A DNA stretch of 58,077 nucleotides from positions 1-58,077 of the forward strand of contig NZ_JAHLEC010000012.1 of NCBI RefSeq assembly GCF_018861705.1, read 5' to 3'. The DNA comes from Clostridium psychrophilum (lineage in GTDB: Bacteria; Bacillota; Clostridia; Clostridiales; Clostridiaceae). The notes beneath the pieces were generated by a model. It had not been told where the DNA came from. It searched no databases and saw only the letters and a list, made by a program, of their open reading frames with translations. Of the stretch, positions 19,521 to 29,094 are shown one piece after another; position 1 is the first letter of the stretch; the number at the start of each line of letters is the position of its first letter. The position numbers and the translations under genes are program-made.

Positions 19521-19547
19521 ATGCAGCTGTAACCAGCTGCATTTTTT
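19521..19547 (+). terminator. Intrinsic terminator after rpmB
   Basis: A 9-bp GC-containing stem (19521-19529 with 19534-19542) with loop TAAC is followed by six T. It is a clear rho-independent terminator. Confidence 0.9.
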
Positions 19548-19676
19548 ATTTAAATCCACCTGTGAAAGCTATATTTTTTTAATATAAATTTCAAAAATGT
19601 ATATCTTAAATAGTCTTCTTTCCTATATATCTTAATGTTTCTCGAAAGTATTATTACCAATAATAGCTTTTCTATG

Positions 19677-19745
19677 TTATTTTCTTAGAAAAAATCTAAT
19701 TATTCGAGACATAAATCTCGGTAATTTAATAGCCATAATTTTCAT
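19677..19745 (-). CDS. spoVM: Stage V sporulation protein M, 22 aa
   Basis: SpoVM is a tiny amphipathic helix that recognises the curved forespore membrane and anchors the coat protein SpoIVA. This frame encodes 22 residues beginning MKIMAIKLPRFMSRIIR and ending in FFLRK. The IKLPxF core and the basic-hydrophobic helix match Bacillus SpoVM (26 aa, MKFYTIKLPKF...). The ATG has GGGAGGTAAGAGAG upstream. The position between rpmB and the thiN-rpe-rsgA-prkC run is exactly the Bacillus one. It is four residues shorter than the Bacillus protein. I saw no certain sigma-E promoter upstream. Confidence 0.88.
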   Translation of the reverse strand: MKIMAIKLPRFMSRIIRFFLRK

Positions 19746-19883
19746 CTCTCTTACCTCCCAAACAATAAATATTTAAACTTTTAAGTATTATTCCAATATA
19801 ATCAAATAATTACTACTCTTACCCAACTTGCAAGCGACCTTATTTCAAAATGTTAATAAATTTATCATATCTGTTTCTAATCA

Positions 19884-20054
19884 CTAACAATGATGGTTAT
19901 GATTCATTATAGTAAACCCAAAATAAACAATACCCCCTCCCACAACAATTATCCACCAATAAAATGGAACTACAAAGACTGCTAAAATTCCTATGCCTAA
20001 ACATGCAATGATTACTCCAAGTTGTCTTCCAAAAAACTTATAATACCTTTTCAT
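19884..20054 (-). CDS. Small two-TM membrane protein
   Basis: The 56-aa product begins MKRYYKFFGRQLGVIIA and has two hydrophobic spans (about 13-32 and 36-50) ending in MNHNHHC, a His/Cys tail that could bind metal. The ATG at 20054 is chosen because GAGAGGAGAATACC lies just upstream; a TTG six codons earlier overlaps that site. It sits between spoVM and the thiN terminator. Similar short proteins occur here in other clostridia as far as I recall; the function is unknown. Confidence 0.75.
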   Translation of the reverse strand: MKRYYKFFGRQLGVIIACLGIGILAVFVVPFYWWIIVVGGGIVYFGFTIMNHNHHC

Positions 20055-20121
20055 AAGGTATTCTCCTCTCAAAGTATTCCAATATTATTATATGATTTAA
20101 TATCTATAATGTTTCCAAAAT

Positions 20122-20167
20122 AAAAAACTATTTTATTATTGAATAAATCAATAATAAAATAGTTTTT
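20122..20167 (-). terminator. Terminator after thiN
   Basis: A perfect 20-bp A/T-rich stem (20123-20142 with 20148-20167) with a 5-base loop lies ten bases after the thiN stop and has six U at its minus-strand end. It ends the long rlmN-to-thiN run. Confidence 0.8.
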
Positions 20168-20176
20168 GAATACACA

Positions 20177-20812
20177 TTAATCTGATGATAATATTATCAT
20201 CAGAGTTCCAGATTTAAATTTAAGCTCAACGCGAGGGCCTTTAAACTCATTTGAAATAGATATGCTCTGACCAATTTTCAGATTACAATTATCTAGAGGA
20301 TATTTTGCGCCTTCAATTGTTAATCCAATAATTTCATCACCATAAGATTGTAATGAGAATATATCACCCATTTTCCCCTTTAGAGAAGTTGATGAGTTAG
20401 TTAACCTAATATTATTGTTCCCGTCCTTAATTAACGCATTAATACCATTCTCTAAACAAATTTTCAGCATTCCAATATTCCCTAGCAAATGATCAATTCT
20501 ACTGCCAGTGCACCCTAGTAGTACTATTTCATTTGGTTGCATGCTTATAGCCTTTCTAACTGCAATCTCAGTATCTGTATAATCTTTCTCTTTAGGATAT
20601 ACATCTATACTACAATTATTTGTTTTAAAATAACCTAATACCTTTTCATCGATTGAATCAAAATCTCCAACAAGTAAATTAGGGTTTATATTATATTCAT
20701 ATAAACAATTAGCCCCACTATCTGCCCCAATTAAAAATGTATTCTTTGTAATTTCACTTTTTAGTAACTCCTTTGATGGTGGATTTCCTCCTGATACTAT
20801 TATTGCTTTCAT
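20177..20812 (-). CDS. thiN: Thiamine pyrophosphokinase
   Basis: ThiN transfers pyrophosphate from ATP to thiamine, making the cofactor thiamine diphosphate. The 211-aa protein has the family motifs LIGADSGANCLYE, LLVGDFDSI and GCTGSRIDHLLGN. It starts one base after rpe and is the last gene of the prkC cluster, the conserved order in Firmicutes. Confidence 0.94.
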   Translation of the reverse strand: MKAIIVSGGNPPSKELLKSEITKNTFLIGADSGANCLYEYNINPNLLVGDFDSIDEKVLGYFKTNNCSIDVYPKEKDYTDTEIAVRKAISMQPNEIVLLGCTGSRIDHLLGNIGMLKICLENGINALIKDGNNNIRLTNSSTSLKGKMGDIFSLQSYGDEIIGLTIEGAKYPLDNCNLKIGQSISISNEFKGPRVELKFKSGTLMIILSSD

Positions 20813-20813
20813 T

Positions 20814-21464
20814 TTATAAAGAATCTCTTAAAGCTTTTATATTTTTTCCGATTTCCCCATTCTTAAATACCGATGATCCAGCTACAATTACATTAGCACC
20901 ACCACTAACAACTTCTCGGATATTTGATTCATCAATACCACCATCTACTTGAATCAAGAGTTCTTTGTTGCATTTATCTGCAAGACCTCTAACTTCTTTA
21001 ATTTTATCAAGACAATAACCAATATATTTTTGGCCACCAAATCCAGGGTTTACTGTCATAATAAGCACCAAATCTAGATTACTTATCAAGTGTTTTATTA
21101 AATCTACAGGAGTGGCAGGATTTAATGCGACTCCTGCCTTTACACCGAAACTTTTAATATAATTAATAGTTCTATCAATATGTCTATCAGCTTCATAATG
21201 AATAGTTATAATGTCAGCTCCTGCTTTTACAAAGTCTTCAATATACCTAGATGGTTCTTCTATCATAAGATGTACATCAAATGGCAATTTTGTTAATTTT
21301 CTTATACTCTTAATAATCGGTATTCCAAAAGAAATATTAGGTACAAACATACCATCCATTACATCAATATGGATTATATCTGCCCCGCACGCCTCTAACT
21401 CTTTAATATGTTCGCCTAGCCTTGAAAAATCTGCTGATAATATAGACGGTGCTATTTTTATCAT
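20814..21464 (-). CDS. rpe: Ribulose-phosphate 3-epimerase
   Basis: Rpe interconverts ribulose 5-phosphate and xylulose 5-phosphate in the pentose phosphate pathway. The 216-aa TIM-barrel protein begins MIKIAPSILSADFSRLGEHI and has the metal-binding and phosphate-binding signatures HIDVMDGMFVPNISFG, MTVNPGFGGQKY and VDGGIDESNI. It overlaps the end of rsgA by 4 bases (ATGA type), so translation is coupled. Confidence 0.97.
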   Translation of the reverse strand: MIKIAPSILSADFSRLGEHIKELEACGADIIHIDVMDGMFVPNISFGIPIIKSIRKLTKLPFDVHLMIEEPSRYIEDFVKAGADIITIHYEADRHIDRTINYIKSFGVKAGVALNPATPVDLIKHLISNLDLVLIMTVNPGFGGQKYIGYCLDKIKEVRGLADKCNKELLIQVDGGIDESNIREVVSGGANVIVAGSSVFKNGEIGKNIKALRDSL

Positions 21465-22330
21465 TTTTTATTCCCCCTAGCAATAATCTCTTCTAATGTT
21501 TTTATATAAAACTTGTACCTATCTGCATATATTTCATTAGAATCTACCGCTTCCTTAACTCTACAATTAGGTTCTTTATAATGCATACAATTTGAAAACC
21601 TACATTCACTTCCATGTTTTTCAAATTCAGGAAAACAATCTTGTAATTTTTCTTTCTCAATAAAATCTAAACTTAAAGATGAAAATCCTGGAGTGTCTAG
21701 TAAAAAACCATCCTCATATTCAATAAGCTCGCTGTGTCTAGTCGTGTGCTTACCTTTCTGTGATTTTTTACTTATGTCTCCCGTTTTCATAGCTTCTCTA
21801 CCAAGTAAACTATTTAATATAGTTGATTTTCCAACTCCGGAAGGGCCACAAAAAACAGAAATATTATCTTTAACTTTTGCTTTTAACTCAGAAAGTCCCT
21901 CTCCCTCTTTTGCTTTTAAGAATACTATATCACAACCAACATTTCTAAGTTCTTGTACAAGATTCTCATCAACTTTATCAACTAAATCTAGTTTATTTAA
22001 ACAAAGGACTATTTTTAACCTGTAGTGTTCGCAAAGCACTAAAAATTTATTTAGTAAATCCATATTTAAATCAGGTTTTTTTAAGGAGAAAACTACAAAA
22101 GCCTGGGTTACATTAGCCACTGCTGGACGTATCATTTCTGTATCTCTTGCATAAATTTTTTCAATTACGCCTTTACTTACATCCGTCTCAAGCATTATTT
22201 CCACTTTATCACCAATAACAGGGACAAGCCCGGTATACCTAAACTTTCCTCTTGCCTTACATTCTATAACCTTATCTTCCACTTTTACAAAATACAGCCC
22301 GCCTATTCCTTTTGTGATTACTCCTTGCAT
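21461..22330 (-). CDS. rsgA: Small ribosomal subunit biogenesis GTPase RsgA
   Basis: RsgA is a circularly permuted GTPase that checks late assembly of the 30S subunit. The 289-aa protein has an N-terminal OB fold, then G4 LNKLDLVD before G1 GPSGVGKSTIL and G3 DTPGFSS, the permuted order, and a C-terminal zinc knuckle with CRFSNCMHYKEPNC. The ATG at 22330 is chosen for its AAAGGAGGATAT site and the usual start MQGVITKGIGG; an upstream in-frame start lacks this. It follows prkC by 70 bases. Confidence 0.96.
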   Translation of the reverse strand: MQGVITKGIGGLYFVKVEDKVIECKARGKFRYTGLVPVIGDKVEIMLETDVSKGVIEKIYARDTEMIRPAVANVTQAFVVFSLKKPDLNMDLLNKFLVLCEHYRLKIVLCLNKLDLVDKVDENLVQELRNVGCDIVFLKAKEGEGLSELKAKVKDNISVFCGPSGVGKSTILNSLLGREAMKTGDISKKSQKGKHTTRHSELIEYEDGFLLDTPGFSSLSLDFIEKEKLQDCFPEFEKHGSECRFSNCMHYKEPNCRVKEAVDSNEIYADRYKFYIKTLEEIIARGNKK

Positions 22331-22400
22331 ATATCCTCCTTTAATTGCGCTTGACTTAATATTTATAAACATTTCTCATAACTTACACTCATTAGATTTT

Positions 22401-24443
22401 CTACTTTGTTGGTGTTGTTACTGTTTTCGGTGTTGTTGCTGTTTTCGGCGTTGCCGTTGTTGTAGTTGTTGACGGTGTTTTACTTGGAGTCTTGGTTGTT
22501 GGTGTTGTTCCTTCTGTAGTACTATCAGTACCAGTTCCTGTGCTTGGTGTTACAGGAGCTTTAGATGTTAAATTTACAGTAGTCCCAACATCAGCTTTAG
22601 TTCCCGCCACCTTATCTTGTGATTCGATTATATCATCATCACTACCAGAAACTGATATAGTTACACCATTTTGCGTTGCTATTGCTCTAGCTTGTTTGAC
22701 AGTATTTCCTGTAAAACTAGGTACCGTAAATTGTTCGTTTTGTGGTTCTTTATAGGTATAATAACTAACACCTACCGAACTGCCTTCTTTAAGGTCTGCA
22801 TTTGCCTCATAACTTTGACTAATTACTTTACCATCTAGTGACTTATCACTAGTTATTATTTCTTTTTGGACACCTAACTTTAAATTTACGGCCTGCAACA
22901 TTTGCTCCGCCTTACTTAAAGATTGATTATATAAATTTGGAACTTTTGCATATTTAACTTCTACACCTAAACTTATTACTAAACTTACTTTATCACCCTT
23001 TTGAACTGAACTACCTTGAACTGGATCTTGGCTTATAACCATACCACTCGCTATAGAGTCACTATACTCTTCTTTAGCACTGCTAAGCACTAATCCATTT
23101 TGTTCAATAATAGCTTTAGCCGAAGCTTTATTATTTCTTTCAAGAGATGGCATTGAGAAACTTGCCGGTCCCTTACTAATTCGAACTCTTACTTCTCCAT
23201 TGGCATTTATTTCTGTTCCCTCGTCTGGAAAACATAATAAAACTTCACCTTTAGGTTTATCACTATTATCTTCGCCAACCACGCTAAAGGTTAGGCCTTC
23301 TTTTACAACTAGAGCATTTGCAGCTACCTTATCTAACCCAATAACTTTAGGAACCACTATTTTAGCCACAGTTGTGGCCTGATTATTAGACAGATAATTT
23401 TTAGCAGCAAGCCCTAAAACAGCAGCTAAAATAACAAATAAAATTATTACAATAGGAACTATTATATTAGATTTATTTTTTTTAGTATGTTTATTGTTAC
23501 TTTTCTTATTATGCTCAGGTTTCGGTTTTTCTTCCACCTCTTCTTTTTGATAATCAGCCACATTGACAGGTTCCATAACTCTAGTATAATCATCATCCAT
23601 AACATTTGTTGCAATAGTATATGAACTATTGTTTTTTATTCTCTCAAGATCTAAGAACATTTCTTTTGCTGTTTGATACCTCTTAATAGGTTCTTTTTCA
23701 ATAGCTTTTAGTATTAATTTATTTAAATTTTTTGGAACATCTGCTCTTATTTCCTTAGGTGGAACAACTTCTTCTTGTATATGCTTTAAAGCTACAGATA
23801 CAGGACTTTCTGCATCATAAGGCACTCTCCCAGTTACCATCTCATAAAGCACTATTCCAAAAGAATAAATATCAGTTCTACAATCTACAAAACTAGCTTT
23901 GGCCTGTTCTGGCGAAAAATAATGAGCTGATCCCATAACTGTACTAGTATTAGTTATAGTTACAGAACTGGCAGCCTTTGCAATACCGAAATCAGTAACT
24001 TTAACAGTCCCATCCTCTGTAACTAAGATATTATGTGGTTTTATATCCCTATGTATAATGTTATTCTTATGAGCACACTCAAGTGCTTTTGCTATTTGCA
24101 TACCATAATCTATTACCTTATCATATTCCATGCTGCCATGATCAACTATAATTTGTTTTAAAGTTTTACCTTCTATATATTCCATTACAATATAATTAAT
24201 ATCTCCCTCTTTTCCAACATCATAGATATTAACTATATTATTTGATGAAAGACTAGCGACAGATGAAGCTTCTTTTTTAAATTTTTCCATAAATACTATA
24301 TTGTTTGAGAATTCTTCTTTTAGAATTTTTACAGCAACAAAGCGATTGAGCAAACGACATTTAGCTTTATAAACTATTGCCATTCCGCCCTCTCCAACTT
24401 TTTCAAGGAGTTCATACCTATTCCCTAATACGGTTCCTATCAT
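22401..24443 (-). CDS. prkC: Ser/Thr protein kinase PrkC with PASTA domains
   Basis: PrkC is a membrane kinase that senses peptidoglycan fragments and in Bacillus controls growth, cell wall metabolism and spore germination. The 680-aa protein has a kinase domain (GEGGMA loop at 17-22, VAVK lysine at 39, HRDIKPHN, DFGIAKA), a TM span (about residues 330-355), four PASTA repeats, and a Thr/Pro-rich tail of about 50 residues. The ATG at 24443 with AAGGAG upstream gives the family start MIGTVLGNRYELLEKVG and overlaps stp by 26 bases. Kinase-phosphatase pairing is conserved. Confidence 0.97.
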   Translation of the reverse strand: MIGTVLGNRYELLEKVGEGGMAIVYKAKCRLLNRFVAVKILKEEFSNNIVFMEKFKKEASSVASLSSNNIVNIYDVGKEGDINYIVMEYIEGKTLKQIIVDHGSMEYDKVIDYGMQIAKALECAHKNNIIHRDIKPHNILVTEDGTVKVTDFGIAKAASSVTITNTSTVMGSAHYFSPEQAKASFVDCRTDIYSFGIVLYEMVTGRVPYDAESPVSVALKHIQEEVVPPKEIRADVPKNLNKLILKAIEKEPIKRYQTAKEMFLDLERIKNNSSYTIATNVMDDDYTRVMEPVNVADYQKEEVEEKPKPEHNKKSNNKHTKKNKSNIIVPIVIILFVILAAVLGLAAKNYLSNNQATTVAKIVVPKVIGLDKVAANALVVKEGLTFSVVGEDNSDKPKGEVLLCFPDEGTEINANGEVRVRISKGPASFSMPSLERNNKASAKAIIEQNGLVLSSAKEEYSDSIASGMVISQDPVQGSSVQKGDKVSLVISLGVEVKYAKVPNLYNQSLSKAEQMLQAVNLKLGVQKEIITSDKSLDGKVISQSYEANADLKEGSSVGVSYYTYKEPQNEQFTVPSFTGNTVKQARAIATQNGVTISVSGSDDDIIESQDKVAGTKADVGTTVNLTSKAPVTPSTGTGTDSTTEGTTPTTKTPSKTPSTTTTTATPKTATTPKTVTTPTK

Positions 24444-25164
24444 CTCTGCACTCTCCTTCAAACACAATAACTGATATGTTATCACGTCCACCCTTTGACT
24501 TGCTTAAATCTACTAACATTTTGCAACTTGATTGGTTGTCATTTTCAATTATAATATCATACATCTCAGAATAAGTCACATCATTAGAAAGGCCATCTGT
24601 ACATAAAATACATTTAATTGTACTCGTCAAATCGACATCGAATAAATCAACTTCTACTAATTCATTTGTTCCAAGTGCTCTTGTAATAATATTTTTATTG
24701 GGATGAGTCCTGGCGTTTTCTTCAGTTATAGATCCATTGTCTAAAAGCTGTTGAACTAAAGAATGATCTCTTGTAACTTTTATTAATTCTCTATTATTAT
24801 TAATAATAAAACAACTACTATCACCTACATTTGCAACGATCATTTTATTTTGTTTTTTTAAACAAATGGTTAATGTTGTACCCATTCCTTTTAGTTCATC
24901 ATTTTGACTGGACATATCATAAATTTCTTTATTTGCACATTTTATTCCTTCTGATAACACCTCTTTTAAATCCAATCCCTCATTATTTTTCTTTATATAT
25001 TCCATTATAACCTTAATAGCTAATTGGCTTGCGACCTCTCCGGCATTATGTCCCCCCATGCCATCTGCTACAGCATAAACATCAAAATCGCTTGATTCAA
25101 AACAACCAACAGAGTCTTCATTTGTTTTCCTAACATTTCCAACATCTGATAAAACCCCAAACAT
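24418..25164 (-). CDS. stp: PP2C-type Ser/Thr phosphatase (PrpC/Stp)
   Basis: This manganese-dependent phosphatase reverses PrkC phosphorylation. The 248-aa protein begins MFGVLSDVGNVRKTNEDS and has the PP2C metal sites VYAVADGMGGHNAGE, GMGTTLT, VGDSSCF, RDHS, CTDGLSN and GGRDNISVIV. It starts 12 bases after rlmN and its 3' end overlaps prkC. Confidence 0.96.
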   Translation of the reverse strand: MFGVLSDVGNVRKTNEDSVGCFESSDFDVYAVADGMGGHNAGEVASQLAIKVIMEYIKKNNEGLDLKEVLSEGIKCANKEIYDMSSQNDELKGMGTTLTICLKKQNKMIVANVGDSSCFIINNNRELIKVTRDHSLVQQLLDNGSITEENARTHPNKNIITRALGTNELVEVDLFDVDLTSTIKCILCTDGLSNDVTYSEMYDIIIENDNQSSCKMLVDLSKSKGGRDNISVIVFEGECRDDRNRIRE

Positions 25165-25176
25165 TGTTATACCCCC

Positions 25177-26214
25177 TCATTTAAGTTCCTCACTTTTAAT
25201 GTAGCTTCTCCTAAGTTGACCACATGCTGCATTAATATCTAATCCCATCTCTCGCCTTATTGTCGTCTGAATATTGTTTGTTTCAAGTACCTTCTTAAAT
25301 TCAGCAACATCTTCATTCGAAGACCTCTTTAATTCATTCTCTTTAATCTCATTAACTGGGATCAAATTAACATGGCATAACATATCCTTCAATAAAGCAC
25401 TTAATCTTTCTGCATCTTGAGCACTATCATTAAGACCCTTCACTAAAGCATATTCGAAAGTTATCCGCCTATTAGTTTTGTTTATATAGTACCTAGAAAT
25501 ATCAATAATTTCTGCAATCGAATACTTATTTGCAATTGGCATACTTTTTTTGCGTATCTCATCAGTAGATGCATGCAGAGAAATAGCAAGTGTCGTTTGC
25601 AAATTAAGATCAGCAAATTCCTTTATTTTTGGTACTATTCCGCAAGTAGAAATAGTTATATGCCTTTGTCCAATATTTAATCCATTTTTTGAATTTACTA
25701 ATTCAAGAAACTTTATAACATTACGGTAATTATCAAATGGTTCCCCACTTCCCATTAATACAACATTCGAAATTCGCTCACCAATTAATTGTTGCGATTT
25801 AATTATTTGTCCTAGCATTTCCCCAGATGTTAGGTTTCTAATCATTCCACCAATTGTTGATGCACAAAATTTACATCCCATTTTACATCCAACTTGAGTC
25901 GATATACATATTGAATTTCCATGTTTATATTTCATAATAACGCATTCAATTAGATTACCATCATTTAACTCAAATAAATATTTTTTTGTATCCTTTTGCT
26001 TTGATGAATGCTCTTCAATAGGTTTTGGTATTCCTATGTGAAAATTGTTTTGTAACTTTTCCTGTATACTTTTAGGAATATTGTTCATGTCCTCAAACTT
26101 CCAAACATCATTATAAATCCAATCTGATACCTGTTTAGCTCTAAATCCACTTTCACCATTATCTTTCATCCAACATTTTAATTCAACTAAATCTAAATCT
26201 AATATATTTATCAT
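25177..26214 (-). CDS. rlmN: 23S rRNA/tRNA (adenine-C2)-methyltransferase RlmN
   Basis: RlmN is a radical SAM enzyme that methylates A2503 of 23S rRNA and A37 of some tRNAs. The protein (about 345 aa) has the cluster motif [19 protein letters not shown] and the C-terminal region with [10 protein letters not shown] and the near-C-terminal CGQLR, which provides the second catalytic cysteine. I chose the ATG at 26214 with GGGTG upstream; a GTG three codons earlier is possible. It lies between rsmB and stp. Confidence 0.96.
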   Translation of the reverse strand: MINILDLDLVELKCWMKDNGESGFRAKQVSDWIYNDVWKFEDMNNIPKSIQEKLQNNFHIGIPKPIEEHSSKQKDTKKYLFELNDGNLIECVIMKYKHGNSICISTQVGCKMGCKFCASTIGGMIRNLTSGEMLGQIIKSQQLIGERISNVVLMGSGEPFDNYRNVIKFLELVNSKNGLNIGQRHITISTCGIVPKIKEFADLNLQTTLAISLHASTDEIRKKSMPIANKYSIAEIIDISRYYINKTNRRITFEYALVKGLNDSAQDAERLSALLKDMLCHVNLIPVNEIKENELKRSSNEDVAEFKKVLETNNIQTTIRREMGLDINAACGQLRRSYIKSEELK

Positions 26215-26244
26215 TCTATACACCCACTATCATTTTATAAACCA

Positions 26245-27573
26245 CTATAACTTTCTAAATTTACTTATGAAAAACCCATCCATGTATTCATTTGGAAATA
26301 TAGTTACATACCCTTTATCACTATAATTTATATTATCAAATTTTCCATATGATACTGGTTCAATCTTAAATTCTGGATGTGAATTCATAAACCATTCAAT
26401 ATTAACTTCATTTTCTTCCTTATTAAGGGTACATGTTGAATATACAAGGATACCGCCCTTTTTTACGTATTTAGAAGCATTTTCCATTATTTTTCTTTGT
26501 ATCTCTATTATACTTTTTATATCTTTTAAGCTTTTACTCCACTTTATCTCAGGTTTTTTCCTTATAATTCCAAGACCAGAACAAGGAACATCTATAAGAA
26601 CTCTATCCGCATATTCAAATAAATTTGGATCGTAAATCGTAGCATCGTGAACGTCACATGTTGTATTTGTAATTCCTATTCTCTTTAAATTTTCTTCAAT
26701 GAGTGATAGTTTATTTTCATGTACATCAAATGCTAAAATATGTCCTGTATTCTTCATAAGTTCCGCGATGTGTGTTGTCTTCCCACCCGGCGCACTACAA
26801 AGATCTAGGACTTGTAAATTTGGCTTTATTTCCATAGATCTTGCTGTAAGCATAGCACTCTCGTCCTGAGCTGTTATATTTCCCTCATTAAATAAGAGGT
26901 TATTCTCTATATTTTTACCTTTAATAATTCGTATTGCTTCAGGACATACATATCCTTCTTCTATATTATACCCATTTTTTATAAGTTTTTCCCATATTTC
27001 TTTATAAGTTAGTTTTAGGGTATTAACTCTAACTGTAACATCAGGTTTATAATTTAATCCTTTAAGAATTTTTTCAGCAGTTTCTGTTCCATATTGCTTT
27101 ATAAAAAGTTTAACTAAGGCCTTAGTAAATGAATATTCAAAACATAATCTTTGCATATTATCTTTTTCATCATAATATTTTGCAGTTTCATCTCTTAAAT
27201 AGCTCCTAAGTACACCATTAACAAGTTTTGATGCTCCTATATTGCTCTTTTTTTTAGTTAAATTTACAGCCTCATTAACAACCGCAAAACTTGGAACTTT
27301 ATCTAAATATCTAATTTGATAAACAGATATCCTTAATATATTTAAAACAAAACTTTCTAATTTATCTATACCTTTTTTTATATAATTACACAGTATTTTA
27401 TCTATAGTATATTTATATTTTAAAGTGCCATAAACTATTTCTGTAACTAGTGCCTTATCTTTATCACTTAATTCAGACTTGTTGAGTTCTATTCCTAATA
27501 CGATATTTGAATAGGCATTATCATTTAACACTTTTTCAATAACATTAATCGCTACGAGTCTACTATTATTCAT
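26245..27573 (-). CDS. rsmB: 16S rRNA (cytosine967-C5)-methyltransferase
   Basis: RsmB methylates C967 of 16S rRNA. The 442-aa protein has an N-terminal NusB-like RNA-binding domain (LVTEIVYGTLKYKYTIDKIL) and a C-terminal Rossmann methyltransferase with LDLCSAPGGKTTHIA, the catalytic pair DVPCSGLG and YSTCTLN. It follows fmt by 98 bases. In some clostridia a DUF116 protein and a zinc metallopeptidase lie between fmt and rsmB; they are absent here. Confidence 0.96.
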   Translation of the reverse strand: MNNSRLVAINVIEKVLNDNAYSNIVLGIELNKSELSDKDKALVTEIVYGTLKYKYTIDKILCNYIKKGIDKLESFVLNILRISVYQIRYLDKVPSFAVVNEAVNLTKKKSNIGASKLVNGVLRSYLRDETAKYYDEKDNMQRLCFEYSFTKALVKLFIKQYGTETAEKILKGLNYKPDVTVRVNTLKLTYKEIWEKLIKNGYNIEEGYVCPEAIRIIKGKNIENNLLFNEGNITAQDESAMLTARSMEIKPNLQVLDLCSAPGGKTTHIAELMKNTGHILAFDVHENKLSLIEENLKRIGITNTTCDVHDATIYDPNLFEYADRVLIDVPCSGLGIIRKKPEIKWSKSLKDIKSIIEIQRKIMENASKYVKKGGILVYSTCTLNKEENEVNIEWFMNSHPEFKIEPVSYGKFDNINYSDKGYVTIFPNEYMDGFFISKFRKL

Positions 27574-27671
27574 GCTATTACCTCAATTTTCATTTGATTT
27601 TATCTTTAATATGTTTATACCTATAAGCACATAAGAACGGTTATTTTAGACCGAAATCTATAATGTTTTTC

Positions 27672-28601
27672 TCATTTTAAAATTGTGCCTACATTTATCT
27701 TATTTCCAATTATATAATCCTTCACTTTCAATGGTTTTTTACCTGGAAATTGTATTTCTTCAATAAGTAAAACACCATTACCAGTCGATACCCTAAGTCC
27801 CTCTTTTGAGACTTCTATTATGCTTCCACTCTGTTTATCTGATTGTTCATTAATTATTCTCGACTTATATATTTTCATTACTTTATTCTCATAATGAGTA
27901 TATGCAATTGGTGATGGATTTAAACCTCTTATAAAATTGTGTATATTACTGCTACTATTATTCCAACTTATATTAGCCATTTTCTTTTCTAACTTAGATG
28001 CATATGTGCTTAACTTATTTTCTTGTTTAATTGGAGTAATTTTGTTATTAACTATTCCATTTATTGTTTCAACTAAAAGGTCAGCACCACTATCCATGAG
28101 AACTTCAGTCAATTCTCCAGCTGTAATGTTGTTAGAAATTTCCACCTCTTCTGATAGCAAAATATCTCCAGTATCAAGACCTTCACCCATAAGCATTGTT
28201 GTATTGCCACTTTTAGTTTCACCATCAATTATACACCAATTTATAGGGGCGGCCCCTCTATATTTAGGTAACAATGATGCATGTAAATTTACACATGCAT
28301 ATTTAGGAATATCTAACACTTCCTTTGGAAGTATTTGCCCAAATGCAACTACTACAATAAAATCAGGTTTTAAATCTTTTATTGTTTCTATCATTTCTTC
28401 ATTATTTCTAAGTTTTAAAGGTTGATATACTGGTATATTATAAGTTGTAGCTAATTGTTTAACAGCAGACATTGCTAAATTTTTGCCCCTCCCTTTTGGT
28501 CTATCAGGCTGAGTAAAAACAGCAGATACCTTAAACTCTTTTATAAGTTTCAAAAGCGAAGGTACTGAGAACTCTGGTGTACCCATAAAAATTATATTCA
28601 T
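27672..28601 (-). CDS. fmt: Methionyl-tRNA formyltransferase
   Basis: Fmt formylates initiator Met-tRNA using 10-formyltetrahydrofolate. The 309-aa protein begins MNIIFMGTPEFSVPSL and has NLHASLLPKYRGAAPINW and the catalytic region MLMGEGLDTGDIL. The ATG at 28601 is preceded by GAGGAGAAATAAT inside the end of def and lies directly after its stop, so the pair is coupled. A longer in-frame start is not supported by a ribosome site. Confidence 0.97.
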   Translation of the reverse strand: MNIIFMGTPEFSVPSLLKLIKEFKVSAVFTQPDRPKGRGKNLAMSAVKQLATTYNIPVYQPLKLRNNEEMIETIKDLKPDFIVVVAFGQILPKEVLDIPKYACVNLHASLLPKYRGAAPINWCIIDGETKSGNTTMLMGEGLDTGDILLSEEVEISNNITAGELTEVLMDSGADLLVETINGIVNNKITPIKQENKLSTYASKLEKKMANISWNNSSSNIHNFIRGLNPSPIAYTHYENKVMKIYKSRIINEQSDKQSGSIIEVSKEGLRVSTGNGVLLIEEIQFPGKKPLKVKDYIIGNKINVGTILK

Positions 28602-28602
28602 A

Positions 28603-29055
28603 TTATTTCTCCTCATCTTCAATCGCTTTATCAATAAACAATACACCATCTAAATGATCAATTTCATGACAGAGTGCTCTTGCAAGAAGACCTTCACCAT
28701 CAATTATTATTTTCTCACCAATTTCATTTATTGCTTTGACCTTCACGGTTTCAGGTCTATTTACTGACTTTTGTACTCCTGGGATACTTAAACATCCTTC
28801 ACTCTCAAGTTGTGATCCTTGCATTTCTACAATTTCTGGATTAATTAATGTTATTAGCCCATCTCCAACATCAATTACCACTATTCTTTTTAGAATTCCA
28901 ACCTGTGGTGCAGCAAGCCCTATTCCATTAGAATTATACATAGTTTCTTTCATGTCTTCAATTAATATTGAAATTCTTTGATTAATGTCATCCACCACTC
29001 TACATTTTTTTCTTAATAAATCATCACCATAAATTCTAATTGTTCTTATAGCCAT
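28603..29055 (-). CDS. def: Peptide deformylase
   Basis: Def removes the formyl group from nascent proteins, completing the cycle begun by fmt. The 150-aa protein has the three metal and active-site motifs [18 protein letters not shown] and [11 protein letters not shown] (Cys and two His bind the metal). It lies between priA and fmt as in most Firmicutes, with AAGGAGGTT before the ATG. Confidence 0.97.
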   Translation of the reverse strand: MAIRTIRIYGDDLLRKKCRVVDDINQRISILIEDMKETMYNSNGIGLAAPQVGILKRIVVIDVGDGLITLINPEIVEMQGSQLESEGCLSIPGVQKSVNRPETVKVKAINEIGEKIIIDGEGLLARALCHEIDHLDGVLFIDKAIEDEEK

Positions 29056-29094
29056 ACTATAACCTCCTTGTGTAAACTCATTATTTTTATGCTA

